Positions 32,539-41,668 of a DNA stretch of 64,000 bases are shown one piece after another. The stretch comes from Crocinitomicaceae bacterium. Lineage in GTDB: Bacteria > Bacteroidota > Bacteroidia > Flavobacteriales_D > Crocinitomicaceae. The first letter of the stretch is position 1; every line of letters starts with the position of its first letter. Position numbers and translations under genes: made by a program. The stretch spans positions 1 through 64,000 of the forward strand of contig JAURGK010000006.1 of the NCBI GenBank assembly GCA_030833845.1, given 5' to 3'. The notes under the pieces are model-generated. The model saw only the letters and a program-made list of their open reading frames with translations. It was not told the DNA's origin and made no database searches.

Positions 32539-33414
32539 ATGAAAATCTATTTCCCCCTTCTATTATTTTTGTTTACAGCTCAAATAGTTGTAGCACAGGA
32601 TCTTGCAGCTTATAGAATTTACAACGCAAAAGGCAAGGAAGTCTCGTTTAAAAATATGTGCAAAGCGATGAATGATGTAGACATTGTGTTGTTTGGGGAA
32701 TTTCACGACAATCCAATTGCCCATTGGTTACAACTCGAGCTCACTGGGCAAATGTTCAAAACCCATGGTCAAAATTTACAGCTTGGTTTTGAAATGTTTG
32801 AACAAGACCAACAAGAAACTTTAAGTACTTATTTGAAAGGGGAAATCAAAGATGAAAACCTTAAAGATAGCCTCAGACTTTGGCCCAATTACAAAACAGA
32901 TTATGCTCCTTTGGTCAATTTCGCAAAGGAAAATGGCCTAACTTGTGTAGCTTCCAATATCCAACGAAAATATGCGAGTTTGCTTTTTAAGAAAGGGAGG
33001 GCTGCTCTTGATACGCTCCCGCAATCTATAAAAGATCAAATGGCACCTTTGACCTTTGCCTTTGACACCACACTTAGTCAGTATCAAAACATGAAACAGA
33101 TGGGTGCGCATATGGGTCCTGGAATGGGCTGGCGCATGGTGGAGGCTCAAGCGATCAAAGACGCCACCATGGCACATTTCATTTTACATAACCCTTGGCG
33201 CCAAACACAAACCGTGCATTTGCATTTTAATGGCGCTTATCATTCTGATTTCTATCAAGGAATCATGTGGTATTTGTTGCAACAAGAACCAAGTTTAAAC
33301 ATCCGGACCATTAGTACAGTCAGTCAAGATGATGTAAAGGAATTAGATGCAGAGCATCTAGGCCGGGCTGATTTTATCATTTGCGTGCCAAGCACAATGA
33401 CTTCAACACACTGA
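32539..33414 (+). CDS. ChaN family (haem-binding-like) lipoprotein/secreted protein
   Basis: About 291 residues from ATG 32539. A TTG at 32533 lies within the promoter-like TAATTTTTG stretch and is not preferred. Signal peptide (MKIYFPLLLFLFTAQIVVAQ). The ChaN pattern is clear: DIVLFGEFHDNPIAHWLQLEL at about 48-68, LQLGFEMFEQDQQETLSTYL, IKDATMAHFI and HLHFNGAYHSDFYQGIMWYL. ChaN proteins bind haem and are linked with iron uptake, although the C-terminal role is uncertain. No lipobox Cys follows the signal peptide. It converges with the histidine kinase gene with a 1-base gap. Confidence 0.85.
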   Translation: MKIYFPLLLFLFTAQIVVAQDLAAYRIYNAKGKEVSFKNMCKAMNDVDIVLFGEFHDNPIAHWLQLELTGQMFKTHGQNLQLGFEMFEQDQQETLSTYLKGEIKDENLKDSLRLWPNYKTDYAPLVNFAKENGLTCVASNIQRKYASLLFKKGRAALDTLPQSIKDQMAPLTFAFDTTLSQYQNMKQMGAHMGPGMGWRMVEAQAIKDATMAHFILHNPWRQTQTVHLHFNGAYHSDFYQGIMWYLLQQEPSLNIRTISTVSQDDVKELDAEHLGRADFIICVPSTMTSTH

Positions 33415-33415
33415 T

Positions 33416-34483
33416 TTATTTTAATGGAATTCCACGTGAACTTACGGGGCCGTCAGACTTGCTTTTTTCCAAACTAAAGGTAAAGGTAGTGCCCATGCCA
33501 ACTGAGCTTGAAACTTGGATTTGTTGTCCGTGTGATTCAATAATGTGTTTGACAATGGCCAAGCCTAGTCCTGAGCCACCTTCATTTCTATTTCTACTTT
33601 TCTCGACGCGGTAAAACCGCTCAAAAATTCTGGGCAAGTGTTGAGGTTCTATGCCAGGTCCGTTGTCTTTGACTTGGATGTTGTAGGTTTGATCTATTTG
33701 TACTACGCTAATGCACAACTCACCAGCTTGGTTGCCATAAGCAATGGCATTACTTATCAAGTTAATGAGTACCTGTGAGATTTTATTACGATCGGCATTG
33801 ACATAGCAATAAGGGTCTGCAGCTTCTATGCGCAACCAAAATTGCTTTTCTTTGGCAACCAACTCTAAAGATTCATAAGACTCTTCGATGAGTTCAAGTA
33901 AATCAAAAGATCTCAATTCAACCAAAATACGCTCTAATTCTAGTTTGGTGAGTTGGTCGAGGTCGTCGAGAATGTGGGTCATACGATCCGTTGATTTGGA
34001 CGCACGCTCTAAGAATGTTTGCAGTACTTTGGGGTCGTTCATTCCACCATCAAGAAGAGAGTCTAGGTAGCCTTGTATTGAAAAAACTGGAGTCTTGAGT
34101 TCATGTGCCAAATTGCCAAGAAATTCTTTTCTAAATGCCGCTTGCTCTTTGAGTTTTTCAATTTCTGAATTGCGATTTTGTTTCCAATCTTTGACTTGCT
34201 TTTCTCCCTCTTCGACAATTTCATCAATGCTCTGATTCGAAACTGTGGTTTCTAGGTTTTGAATACTCCTGTAGATCAGACTCATGCGGTGTTGCAAAAA
34301 TCTTTTGATGATGTAATAAAAAATGGTGTAGGCAAAAACTCCCGTTACCAAAGGGATCAAGAAAATCAGTGTATTACTTAATGCAACGATTTGTAAGTGG
34401 ACAAAAAGTGTGAACAAAAAGCTGAGCACATAAAATAATATGCTTCCACTTAATATTAGAATACTAGGCCTTGCTTTTCTCAC
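33416..34483 (-). CDS. Sensor histidine kinase (PhoR-like)
   Basis: 355 residues. Two N-terminal membrane helices (about 8-28 and 36-58) with almost no periplasmic loop, then a cytoplasmic linker. HisKA contains the phospho-acceptor in FLGNLAHELKTPVFSIQGYL (H at about residue 129), and HATPase_c has NLISNAIAYG (N box), DNGPGIEPQHLPRIFERFYRV (G1/F box) and GGSGLGLAIVKHIIESHG (G2). The start is a GTG at 34483 that overlaps the stop of the response regulator (GTGA). The short sensor part suggests signal input through partners or the membrane, as in PhoR. Cognate of the next gene. Confidence 0.92.
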   Translation of the reverse strand: MRKARPSILILSGSILFYVLSFLFTLFVHLQIVALSNTLIFLIPLVTGVFAYTIFYYIIKRFLQHRMSLIYRSIQNLETTVSNQSIDEIVEEGEKQVKDWKQNRNSEIEKLKEQAAFRKEFLGNLAHELKTPVFSIQGYLDSLLDGGMNDPKVLQTFLERASKSTDRMTHILDDLDQLTKLELERILVELRSFDLLELIEESYESLELVAKEKQFWLRIEAADPYCYVNADRNKISQVLINLISNAIAYGNQAGELCISVVQIDQTYNIQVKDNGPGIEPQHLPRIFERFYRVEKSRNRNEGGSGLGLAIVKHIIESHGQQIQVSSSVGMGTTFTFSLEKSKSDGPVSSRGIPLK

Positions 34484-35160
34484 TTTTCTTCGAAGGTATA
34501 TCCAACACCTTTTATGGTGCGAATATACGCATCTCCAAGTTTTTCTCGCAATTTTCTAATGTGGACATCGATGGTGCGCTCTCCTACAACGGTGTCGTTG
34601 CCCCAAACAACAGCTAAAATTTGGTCTCGGTTAAAAACTTTGCCAGGTCTGCTTGCTAAAAGTTCAAGCAATTCAAATTCTTTCTTGGGTAAGTGCAACT
34701 CCTTATCGTCAAATTCCACAACATATCGATCGCGATCTATAAGCAGCGTATTGCTTGCTTCTTCTCCTTTTTTGTTTTTCATCCTACGGAGTAAGGAATC
34801 AATTTTACTTATCAAAAGGCGTGGCCTGATGGGTTTGGAAATATAGTCGTCGGCACCCGCTTCAAATCCTGCAATTTGAGCATAATCTTCTGTTCTTGCA
34901 GTTAAAAATGCAATGACTGGCTGTACCATGTTGAGGTCCTTTCGAATGACCTGACAAGTTTCGATGCCATCCATTTTGGGCATCATGACATCAAGCAGAA
35001 TTAAGGAAGGATTGATTTGTTGTACTATGCGAAGTGCGTCTATGCCATTGGTTGCAGTAAAAACCTTATAACCTTCCTTTTGGACATTATATGACAAGAA
35101 CTCTAAGATATCTGGTTCATCATCAACAATTAAAATAGTGTGTCCTTTGTTTGCTTCCAT
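34480..35160 (-). CDS. Response regulator, OmpR/PhoB family
   Basis: 226 residues. The receiver domain (about 8-125) has the acidic pair in ILIVDDEPDILEF, the phospho-acceptor Asp in LILLDVMMPKMDGIE and the Lys in DDYISKPIRP. The winged-helix DNA-binding domain (about 135-226) has LHLPKKEFELLELLASRPGKVFNRDQIL, DVHIRKLREKLGD and IKGVGYTF. Overlaps the kinase gene by 4 bases. The pair is of PhoBR type, as in many Bacteroidota, and may answer to phosphate; no pst transport operon lies nearby, so the signal is not proven. Confidence 0.93.
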   Translation of the reverse strand: MEANKGHTILIVDDEPDILEFLSYNVQKEGYKVFTATNGIDALRIVQQINPSLILLDVMMPKMDGIETCQVIRKDLNMVQPVIAFLTARTEDYAQIAGFEAGADDYISKPIRPRLLISKIDSLLRRMKNKKGEEASNTLLIDRDRYVVEFDDKELHLPKKEFELLELLASRPGKVFNRDQILAVVWGNDTVVGERTIDVHIRKLREKLGDAYIRTIKGVGYTFEEK

Positions 35161-35267
35161 CGGATGGTTTTATTGTACAAAGGTGGCCTAGTATTCTAAT
35201 TGCAGCGTTAATCAATGTTTAAATAAGCGTTAATTCTAAGGGCTTATTTCTTAACATAGGCTTAATA

Positions 35268-35300
35268 CAAAAGGGGAAACATAAGTCTCCCCCTTTAATT
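35268..35300 (-). terminator. Terminator after the DUF5723/OmpA gene
   Basis: An imperfect GC-rich stem (AAAGGGG with CCCCTTT) with a loop of about 15 bases and flanking A/T tracts, 20-50 bases after the end of the OmpA-domain gene. Confidence 0.6.
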
Positions 35301-35320
35301 TTATCTATAACAGACCGTAC

Positions 35321-37888
35321 TTATTGGAAAACAATCTTCATTTCCACGCGTCGGTTTTTCTGACGTCCTTCTGGGGTGTCGTTTGAAGCAAGTGGCTTTG
35401 TTTCACCGAAATATTTTGTAATTAAGCGAATGTCTTCCACACCTTGGCTGATGAGGTAAGCCTTCACTGCTTCTGCACGTTTTTTCGAAAGAATCAAATT
35501 GAGATTGTCATCGCCAACATTATCTGTATGGCCAGCAATTTCAAGGGTCCAAGTCGCTTTCTTTTTAAGGACTTCGGCCAATTCATTTAATGACGGTTTG
35601 GAACTTTCAAATATGACATCCTTGTTGGTTTCGAATTCTAGATTATCAAATGCCGTTTTGAGCACCTCAATTACTTCTTGTTCGATGATTGGACAACCTT
35701 TGTTACTTTTTGGCCCTGGCGTATTGGGGCAATCATCGTCTTTATCTAGTAGCCCGTCGTTGTCTGAATCCTTGTAAGGACAGCCTTTATTTGCCTTGGG
35801 CCCTGCCAAATTAGGGCAGTCATCATCTTTATCGAGCAGTCCATCGCCGTCGGTATCGGGCCATGGGCAGCCTTGGTTTTCCTTAGGGCCTGCAACAGTA
35901 GGGCAGTCGTCAACGAAATCGAAAAGCCCGTCGTTGTCTTGGTCTGGGCAACCCTGGTTTTCTTTGGGTCCTGCATTGTCAGGACACGCATCTTCAGCAT
36001 CTGTAATGCCATCGTTGTCGCGGTCCGGACATCCGCGCAATGCTGCTACACCTGGTATGGTAGGGCAGTCGTCTTCGCTGTCAATAATTTTATCGCCATC
36101 GGTGTCTGGGCAACCTTTGAATTCTTTCAATCCCGCCACCGTTGGACAAGCATCTTCGCTATCAATGATTTTGTCGCCATCGGTATCAGGGCAGCCGTTA
36201 AATTCTTTCAGCCCCGGCTCATGGATACAAGCATCTTGGGAATCTGGAATTCCGTCATTATCTGTATCCGGACATCCTAGGAATGTCCAAAGGCCAGGAA
36301 CATCTTTACATTCATCGAGTTTGTCAGAAACCTTGTCTTGGTCTTTGTCTTTGATGCGGTGATACAAGATAGGTAATCTTAAACCGGCATAAATATCTAT
36401 GCCGCTTATTTGTCCTTTGGCTTGAATTAAATTCATATCTGAAACCCCCAGAATGACAGGGCCCAATCTGGTGGCAATACCCGCGCGCAATCCGCTGTAT
36501 TTGTTGTAAGAAATGGGTAGGTAAATTCCAAAATAGGGGCTGTCAAAACTGGGAGTTAGCGCCATTTGGGTGGCAATATTTACCTTTGAATCCTTGTTTT
36601 TAGGAATCATATTCACCATCGCTGTAGCATTCAAATAAAAGTAACTTGCCAAATGGTAATCTATCTGTAGGCTAAGTGCAGTTGGTGTGCGCATTCGAAA
36701 GGTTTGGCCTGTATTTTGAAGTGCAACCCATTCATTATTATTTGCTGCACTAGACTCACTGATTAAAGAATCTATCACCATATCAAAGGTCTCAAGATCG
36801 GTAGCTGTTTCAAAACGATGCAAGTTGAATAAAGTACTTGTATTGACAACAAAATTGCGGCTCAGCCCCCCCTTGGTAAATTTCATCGCTCCCATATCCA
36901 ATAGGGAGAGCCCAATGCGCGCTTTGTATTTGTTTTCGTGGCGCATCCAAAGGTCAGACTTTCCATCCATGTCGAATTTGTATTTGGAATAATTAGGCCT
37001 CCATTCATAAACAGCTCCTACATCAAAGCCAAGTCCGATAGATCCGGGCTTGAGGTAGTTTTTTATGGTGGTTTTGTCAATGAGGCCATTGACCCCATCG
37101 GTGATAAAATCGCCAACCTCCTTGGAGTATCCATAATCAAAGGTGCCATAGAGGTATTGAGAAGTATCTTCGTTCACTAAATTATAGCTGAAATCATCGG
37201 TATGTACATAGGCGCTTGCAAACCCTAGCAATACTTTTGGGGTGATACCAACCTTTAAAAAGTGTGTTTTATTGTCGATGATAACTTGGCTGTAATTCAG
37301 TCCAATCTCGCTCCACGTAAGGTGGTCTACATTGACGAGTTCTTCGTTGAGTTGCATATTCCAAAGAGCAGGGTAGATGAGACCTTCTTCTGAAAGCACC
37401 GCCAATTTTGGATCCATATTATCCACGTTGGTAATGGATCGTAAATTGGCAAAAAGCCCCAATGACTTTTTTTCACCCACGTGAAAGGCCAGATTAAATA
37501 AATCGACTCTAAAGTTGATATTAGCTCCAAGCACTCCAGTTGAATTTGCGTCATAATTATGAACGATAAGCCGATCGATGAATGTTGAGGATGGGTAGGC
37601 CCAAGTGTTTAATATTGCCGTATCGGTCAGTGATGAAGCCCACCAATTACCACCCCCACCTTGTTCTGCACGCATGGCATCAGCATTGAAATAACCAAAA
37701 TTCTGGAAGGTGAATAAATTCACGGCCGGGAGGGCTAAATCCATTTTATAACGACCATCAACAAATGAGGCCGGATTAACGAGATTGCCTAGCGCACCTG
37801 CATAGTTACCTCCACTGACCCCAAGATATGCCTGAGCATTGAGTTGTGCACTGATTAAAAAAGAGAAGATGATGAGTATTTTTTTCAT
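35321..37888 (-). CDS. DUF5723 outer-membrane protein with thrombospondin type 3 repeats and OmpA domain
   Basis: 855 residues. Signal peptide (1-19), then a large barrel-like DUF5723 region (about 20-510; YLGVSGGNYAGALGNLVNPASF at the start). Next come eight calcium-binding thrombospondin type 3 repeats (about 520-735; recurring GCPDTDGDKIIDSEDACPT units with regularly spaced Cys and Asp), and a C-terminal OmpA peptidoglycan-binding domain (about 745-855; LEIAGHTDNVGDDNLNLILSKKRAEAVKAYL). It ties the outer membrane to the cell wall, with a rigid calcium-dependent stalk between. It overlaps the upstream 714-residue protein gene by four bases (ATGA). The repeats are near-identical in places, so unequal crossover could change their number. 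Confidence 0.88.
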   Translation of the reverse strand: MKKILIIFSFLISAQLNAQAYLGVSGGNYAGALGNLVNPASFVDGRYKMDLALPAVNLFTFQNFGYFNADAMRAEQGGGGNWWASSLTDTAILNTWAYPSSTFIDRLIVHNYDANSTGVLGANINFRVDLFNLAFHVGEKKSLGLFANLRSITNVDNMDPKLAVLSEEGLIYPALWNMQLNEELVNVDHLTWSEIGLNYSQVIIDNKTHFLKVGITPKVLLGFASAYVHTDDFSYNLVNEDTSQYLYGTFDYGYSKEVGDFITDGVNGLIDKTTIKNYLKPGSIGLGFDVGAVYEWRPNYSKYKFDMDGKSDLWMRHENKYKARIGLSLLDMGAMKFTKGGLSRNFVVNTSTLFNLHRFETATDLETFDMVIDSLISESSAANNNEWVALQNTGQTFRMRTPTALSLQIDYHLASYFYLNATAMVNMIPKNKDSKVNIATQMALTPSFDSPYFGIYLPISYNKYSGLRAGIATRLGPVILGVSDMNLIQAKGQISGIDIYAGLRLPILYHRIKDKDQDKVSDKLDECKDVPGLWTFLGCPDTDNDGIPDSQDACIHEPGLKEFNGCPDTDGDKIIDSEDACPTVAGLKEFKGCPDTDGDKIIDSEDDCPTIPGVAALRGCPDRDNDGITDAEDACPDNAGPKENQGCPDQDNDGLFDFVDDCPTVAGPKENQGCPWPDTDGDGLLDKDDDCPNLAGPKANKGCPYKDSDNDGLLDKDDDCPNTPGPKSNKGCPIIEQEVIEVLKTAFDNLEFETNKDVIFESSKPSLNELAEVLKKKATWTLEIAGHTDNVGDDNLNLILSKKRAEAVKAYLISQGVEDIRLITKYFGETKPLASNDTPEGRQKNRRVEMKIVFQ

Positions 37889-40029
37889 TGTAAATTGTAT
37901 TGGATAAGGTAATTACCAAGATAGGTAGTGAGTGAGTACGCATTTGCTCCGAATGCGCTTAATTGAACGGCTTGTTGCCCGTGTCGTTTTGTTTGATATA
38001 AATCTCTGCCTTGTTCGTCAAGTAAAAAAACTTGATTGCCTACGGCATCTAAAAATGCCAGAATTGTACGCTGATTGGCAGTTTTAAACGAAGTCAAATT
38101 TGTTAGTTCGATGGCTTGAATGGTTTTTTCCCAAATGCGTTGACCATCGGGATGATAAACAAATAAAGAACAATTTCTCTTGAAGATAAGCATGGTTTCT
38201 TTGCCTTTAAGGTAGCTTCCAATGCATTGAACGCCATTTGGGATACTAAATTGTTGTTGGCCAGCTGCAGTGATGACTGTTGCTTTATTTTTGATTGCTT
38301 TTACAGCAAATGCAGCATTGTTATTTCCCACCAGAACAAAGGTCGAATCTACATTAACCTTTGTAATGCTTTTTCTTTTGGCTAAGTCGATGAAATGCAC
38401 TTGAGTGTCCGTTAAAACACCTACGGCGGCCCTTGAATTGGATACATAACAATGGATACTTTTGGGCGCACGGCCTACTGCAAATTGTTTTATTAATGTG
38501 CCTTGGTCGTTGTATAGCTGTACTGCAGTTCCACCACTCACGCACACAAACTCTTTTTTGGCTTTATTTTCGATGACTTGCAACTCAGTTCCAGCATCGT
38601 GTGTAAGGCGATAAATAAGTTTGCCACTTTTATCGTAGAGTTGTGCTTCGTTGGCAAGTTGCACACAAATTAACTCCGGAAATGCCTTGATCTGATATAT
38701 ACTAAAAACATCTTTTTCCATGGGTTTCTCCCATTTTCGCAGGCCATTTAGATATCCAACAAGTTGATGATTTTCAGTATATGCAATGGCATTACCTCTT
38801 TGGTCAAAGGCGGCGAAATGTAGGACCCGATACCCTGGATTCATGACGAAATAGTCTCTAATGTTGTCACTGCTCTCCACAATCTGATCGCCGTATTTGG
38901 TGTAGTTGGTCTGGACTAATTGCTTGCCAAGTAAACTAATGGTTTGTTTGTGTTGGGCATCCACCCATCTGGCACTTACCTTTCTGGGCATATTTGAAAA
39001 TACACGCTTGAGCTTTTGTTCATTTTGAGATAAGGTTTGTCCTAGACTTGCCGCTCCAAGTGCTTGATCAAGAAGTGCTTTGTCAGTACTTGCCAATCCA
39101 AACTGACCTAAAACTGCGACATGCCAATCTGCCGTTTCATCACTAACTAATTTGCTAAACGATAAATTGCTAAAAGTTGCTACATCTGCATTGAGCTCTT
39201 CCTTATGAAAGAATTCGTTTAGCGTTTGGATGGGGTTTGCATTATCTTTAAAGTCAAATATCACCAAACTAGCATTGTCTTTTTTAAGACACACAAAACC
39301 AGTTTTGATACTCCTATACCACGGAGTCTTTGCAAAGTGGGGGTCTTGTTGGAGTGCATATGTTTTATCATAAAAAGTGTAGGATTGAAAAAAGTCTGGT
39401 ACGATTTCGCTAAATAGTATCTTATCGTCGTGTTTACTGAGTAGTGTCCTTCTACTCGAAATTTTAGTGTAGCGGTAGAATCCTTCTTTTTTGCGGTATG
39501 TTTCAGTCAACTTGATTTGGTCTTGATCCCAACTAAACCAAGAATAACTTGATTTTGTACTCAAATTAAGCTCATAGGCTCTTGGGCTACTGAGCTCTCC
39601 TTCATAAAGGATGAGTTGATTGCCATTAAAAAAACCATGTAATTTTCCGAATTCAAATTTTTTAAGCCCACCCATTTGCAATGGAAATAAACCGTTTGCA
39701 AATAATTTACGGACTTCTTTTTGGGTCCAGTTGTTCTTTTTTTCGATGAGAATTTTGGTTTTCTTGGCACTAAAAAAAAGAGTAACTGGTTCTTTGATTG
39801 ACTTATTGATCGAGTAATACAAGCTTTGATTGAGCTCTGTTGTAGTGATACGTTCGTTATTCCAATCGAGCGATTTTGGATCTTGAACAACGTAAACAGT
39901 CTGATCTGCTTTGTTGAAATAATACCTGAAATCTGTTAGGTTTTCGTTTGAAAGTAAATCGTAAGAACTAAAAAGCACCCAGCTAAGTGCCACGAACCCG
40001 AGAACTCCAAGTAATAAGCGTTGACGCAT
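37885..40029 (-). CDS. Large membrane-anchored protein of unknown function
   Basis: About 714 residues from ATG 40029. A TTG at 40042-40044 is inside the promoter box and rejected. One N-terminal helix (RLLLGVLGFVALSWVLFSSYDLL) acts as an anchor or signal. The rest, about 690 residues, is soluble and extracytoplasmic. The last ~280 residues have short repeated strand motifs (NAIAYTENHQLVGYLNG, AQLYDKSGKLIYRLTHDAGTEL, VQLYNDQGTLIKQFAVG, LFVYHPDGQRIWEKTIQ) that look like beta-propeller blades. The N-terminal part is not recognised. Coupling to the DUF5723/OmpA gene by a 4-base overlap suggests a joint role in the envelope. Confidence 0.7.
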   Translation of the reverse strand: MRQRLLLGVLGFVALSWVLFSSYDLLSNENLTDFRYYFNKADQTVYVVQDPKSLDWNNERITTTELNQSLYYSINKSIKEPVTLFFSAKKTKILIEKKNNWTQKEVRKLFANGLFPLQMGGLKKFEFGKLHGFFNGNQLILYEGELSSPRAYELNLSTKSSYSWFSWDQDQIKLTETYRKKEGFYRYTKISSRRTLLSKHDDKILFSEIVPDFFQSYTFYDKTYALQQDPHFAKTPWYRSIKTGFVCLKKDNASLVIFDFKDNANPIQTLNEFFHKEELNADVATFSNLSFSKLVSDETADWHVAVLGQFGLASTDKALLDQALGAASLGQTLSQNEQKLKRVFSNMPRKVSARWVDAQHKQTISLLGKQLVQTNYTKYGDQIVESSDNIRDYFVMNPGYRVLHFAAFDQRGNAIAYTENHQLVGYLNGLRKWEKPMEKDVFSIYQIKAFPELICVQLANEAQLYDKSGKLIYRLTHDAGTELQVIENKAKKEFVCVSGGTAVQLYNDQGTLIKQFAVGRAPKSIHCYVSNSRAAVGVLTDTQVHFIDLAKRKSITKVNVDSTFVLVGNNNAAFAVKAIKNKATVITAAGQQQFSIPNGVQCIGSYLKGKETMLIFKRNCSLFVYHPDGQRIWEKTIQAIELTNLTSFKTANQRTILAFLDAVGNQVFLLDEQGRDLYQTKRHGQQAVQLSAFGANAYSLTTYLGNYLIQYNLQ

Positions 40030-40041
40030 TTTTATTTTTTT

Positions 40042-40049
40042 CAAAGTTA
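40042..40049 (-). promoter_or_regulatory. -7 promoter box for the propeller-like/OmpA operon
   Basis: Minus-strand TAACTTTG fits TAnnTTTG and precedes the ATG at 40029 by 12 bases, so the leader would be about 8 bases of A-rich sequence. Confidence 0.5.
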
Positions 40050-40119
40050 ATACGCAAGTTTGGGCATAATGCAGGCCTGCTCAGATGTAATCAACAGGTG
40101 GTTGTGTACATAGATGTGT

Positions 40120-40737
40120 TTAGTCATTAAATAATTTTGGCTGCACATCTCGAGCCAAAAGTTGAAAAGTCATTCTATGGTAGGGGCTTGGCCCTTTGGA
40201 CGCAATTGCGGCTCGGTGTTCTTTTGTTGGGTAACCTTGGTTGCGATTCCAACCATAGGCCGAATGTTTTGCATGCAAATCATTCATGAGCTTATCTCTT
40301 TGTGTCTTGGCTAAAATACTTGCTGCTGCAATACTTGCAAAACGCGCATCACCTTTCACCATACAGGCATGTGGGATTTGCTCATAGGGTTTAAATCGAT
40401 TCCCATCTACAAGGATGAAACCAGGGGTAATGGAAAGCTGTTGCAACGCTTTGTGCATGGCTAAAATACTCGCATTGAGAATATTGATTTGATCTATTTG
40501 TTGGTGATCAACCACCCCAATGCCGAAGGCAAGGGCCTTCTCTAAAATTTCTTCTCGCAGGCTTAAGCGCTTTTTTAAACTGAGTTGCTTTGAATCATTG
40601 AGGGCTGCAATTGGTTTTGACGGATCCAATATTACAGCGGCTGCCACCACAGGACCTGCCAAACAACCACGTCCGGCCTCATCGCATCCAGCTTCATGTT
40701 GGAAGTCTTTTTGATACTGTAAGATTAATGGATTCAC
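40120..40737 (-). CDS. rnhB: Ribonuclease HII
   Basis: 205 residues. Removes RNA from RNA-DNA hybrids and single ribonucleotides from DNA. The GRG-containing signature GCDEAGRGCLAGPVVAAAVIL is at residues 17-37, with catalytic D19 and E20. FILVDGNRF and VKGDARFASIAAASILAKTQRD carry the other acidic ligands and the conserved KGD. The start is GTG at 40737. No in-frame ATG lies nearer than the N-terminus would allow, and the product begins MNPLILQYQ. It converges with nothing and stands by itself, 90 bases before the minus-strand operon above. Confidence 0.94.
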   Translation of the reverse strand: MNPLILQYQKDFQHEAGCDEAGRGCLAGPVVAAAVILDPSKPIAALNDSKQLSLKKRLSLREEILEKALAFGIGVVDHQQIDQINILNASILAMHKALQQLSITPGFILVDGNRFKPYEQIPHACMVKGDARFASIAAASILAKTQRDKLMNDLHAKHSAYGWNRNQGYPTKEHRAAIASKGPSPYHRMTFQLLARDVQPKLFND

Positions 40738-40792
40738 ACTACCAAAATATTGAAATAATTTGTAGTTTTAACCATAATTAATAAGTTTTACC

Positions 40793-41161
40793 ATGAAAAA
40801 GCTATCGTTTCTCCTTTTGGCGCTGGTGCTAAATTTTTTAGCCTTCGGTCAAAAATCACTCACTGCCGCTGTAACTTCTAAGAAAGATTTAGCCAATGGA
40901 TTGCAATCAGGTCATATTGAATTGATACTTCCGGCAGAGGTAAGTGAAGAAAATGTAACGATGTACGCAAAGTATTACACCAACATGTTTACAGTTGATT
41001 TCAATGCAGATACACATGTAGCCACCTTTCACATGCTTTCAAATGATGCCAACTCTCGACGTGTCATTTTACGATTTTTAAGTGCAAATCAAATTGTTTA
41101 CGTTCAAGTTGCCGATAGTATTTTTGATTTGGGTTCTTTCTTTGACAACTATTTAAACTAG
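40793..41161 (+). CDS. Secreted hypothetical protein
   Basis: 122 residues, not recognised. Signal peptide MKKLSFLLLALVLNFLAFGQ. The mature ~100 residues are a compact mix of helices and strands (IELILPAEVSEENVTMYAKYYTNMF, THVATFHMLSNDANSRRVILRFL, SFFDNYL at the end). A 12-base gap to the DUF4920 lipoprotein suggests co-expression in a small envelope operon. No catalytic motif seen. Confidence 0.8.
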   Translation: MKKLSFLLLALVLNFLAFGQKSLTAAVTSKKDLANGLQSGHIELILPAEVSEENVTMYAKYYTNMFTVDFNADTHVATFHMLSNDANSRRVILRFLSANQIVYVQVADSIFDLGSFFDNYLN

Positions 41162-41173
41162 GATTCAAACGCG

Positions 41174-41668
41174 ATGAAATACATTTATCTTTTTGCAATT
41201 GTTTTTGGACTTTCGTTAGTTGGATGTAAAACCGGAGTCGGTATTACTTACAAGCACTACGGACCAAACAATGTAGACACATCTAATGCTATTTCTTTGG
41301 ATCAGATGGTGCTTGACTTTAAGAATCAACCTCAAAAAGCAGAGTTTACCTTCAAGGCGCCACTCGCTGGGGTATGTCAGAGTGCGGGTTGCTGGGTGAG
41401 TGTTCAACCAACCAGTGGCGAGTCTATTCGGGTGCGCTTTAAGGACCATTTTTTGATACCACCTGCTACGGAGTTAAACTCAATCGCTTATTTTCACGGA
41501 CGCGCCTATTTTGATACGCTTTCGGTCGACTTACAAAAACATTTTCTTGAAGATGCCAAAGCGTCACAGGCTGAAATTGATCAAATTGTAGCGCCAAAAA
41601 TTGAATTGAATTTTGAAGCAGATGGTGTGTGGGTTAAGAAATCTACCGCTTCAAAGTCAAATAAGTAA
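41174..41668 (+). CDS. DUF4920 domain lipoprotein
   Basis: 164 residues. The signal peptide ends with the lipobox LVGC (Cys ~18). The DUF4920 domain has the recurring KAPLAGVCQSAGCWVSV motif (about residues 60-74), where the two Cys and the Trp are the family's most conserved points and could bind a metal. IRVRFKDHFLIPPATELNS and YFDTLSVDLQKHFLEDAKASQAEI follow. The family is found in Bacteroidota and is not characterised. The C-terminus (about eight codons) overlaps a convergent small membrane-protein gene. Confidence 0.83.
   Translation: MKYIYLFAIVFGLSLVGCKTGVGITYKHYGPNNVDTSNAISLDQMVLDFKNQPQKAEFTFKAPLAGVCQSAGCWVSVQPTSGESIRVRFKDHFLIPPATELNSIAYFHGRAYFDTLSVDLQKHFLEDAKASQAEIDQIVAPKIELNFEADGVWVKKSTASKSNK

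Noticed and set aside
35796..36362. A 188-residue Ser/Gly/Pro-rich frame on the plus strand
   Set aside because: Antisense shadow of the thrombospondin type 3 repeats; no signal peptide, no promoter and strongly biased composition.
40030..40044. TTG start for the 714-residue protein
   Set aside because: The TTG lies in the TAACTTTG promoter box; the ATG at 40029 is in the expected place.
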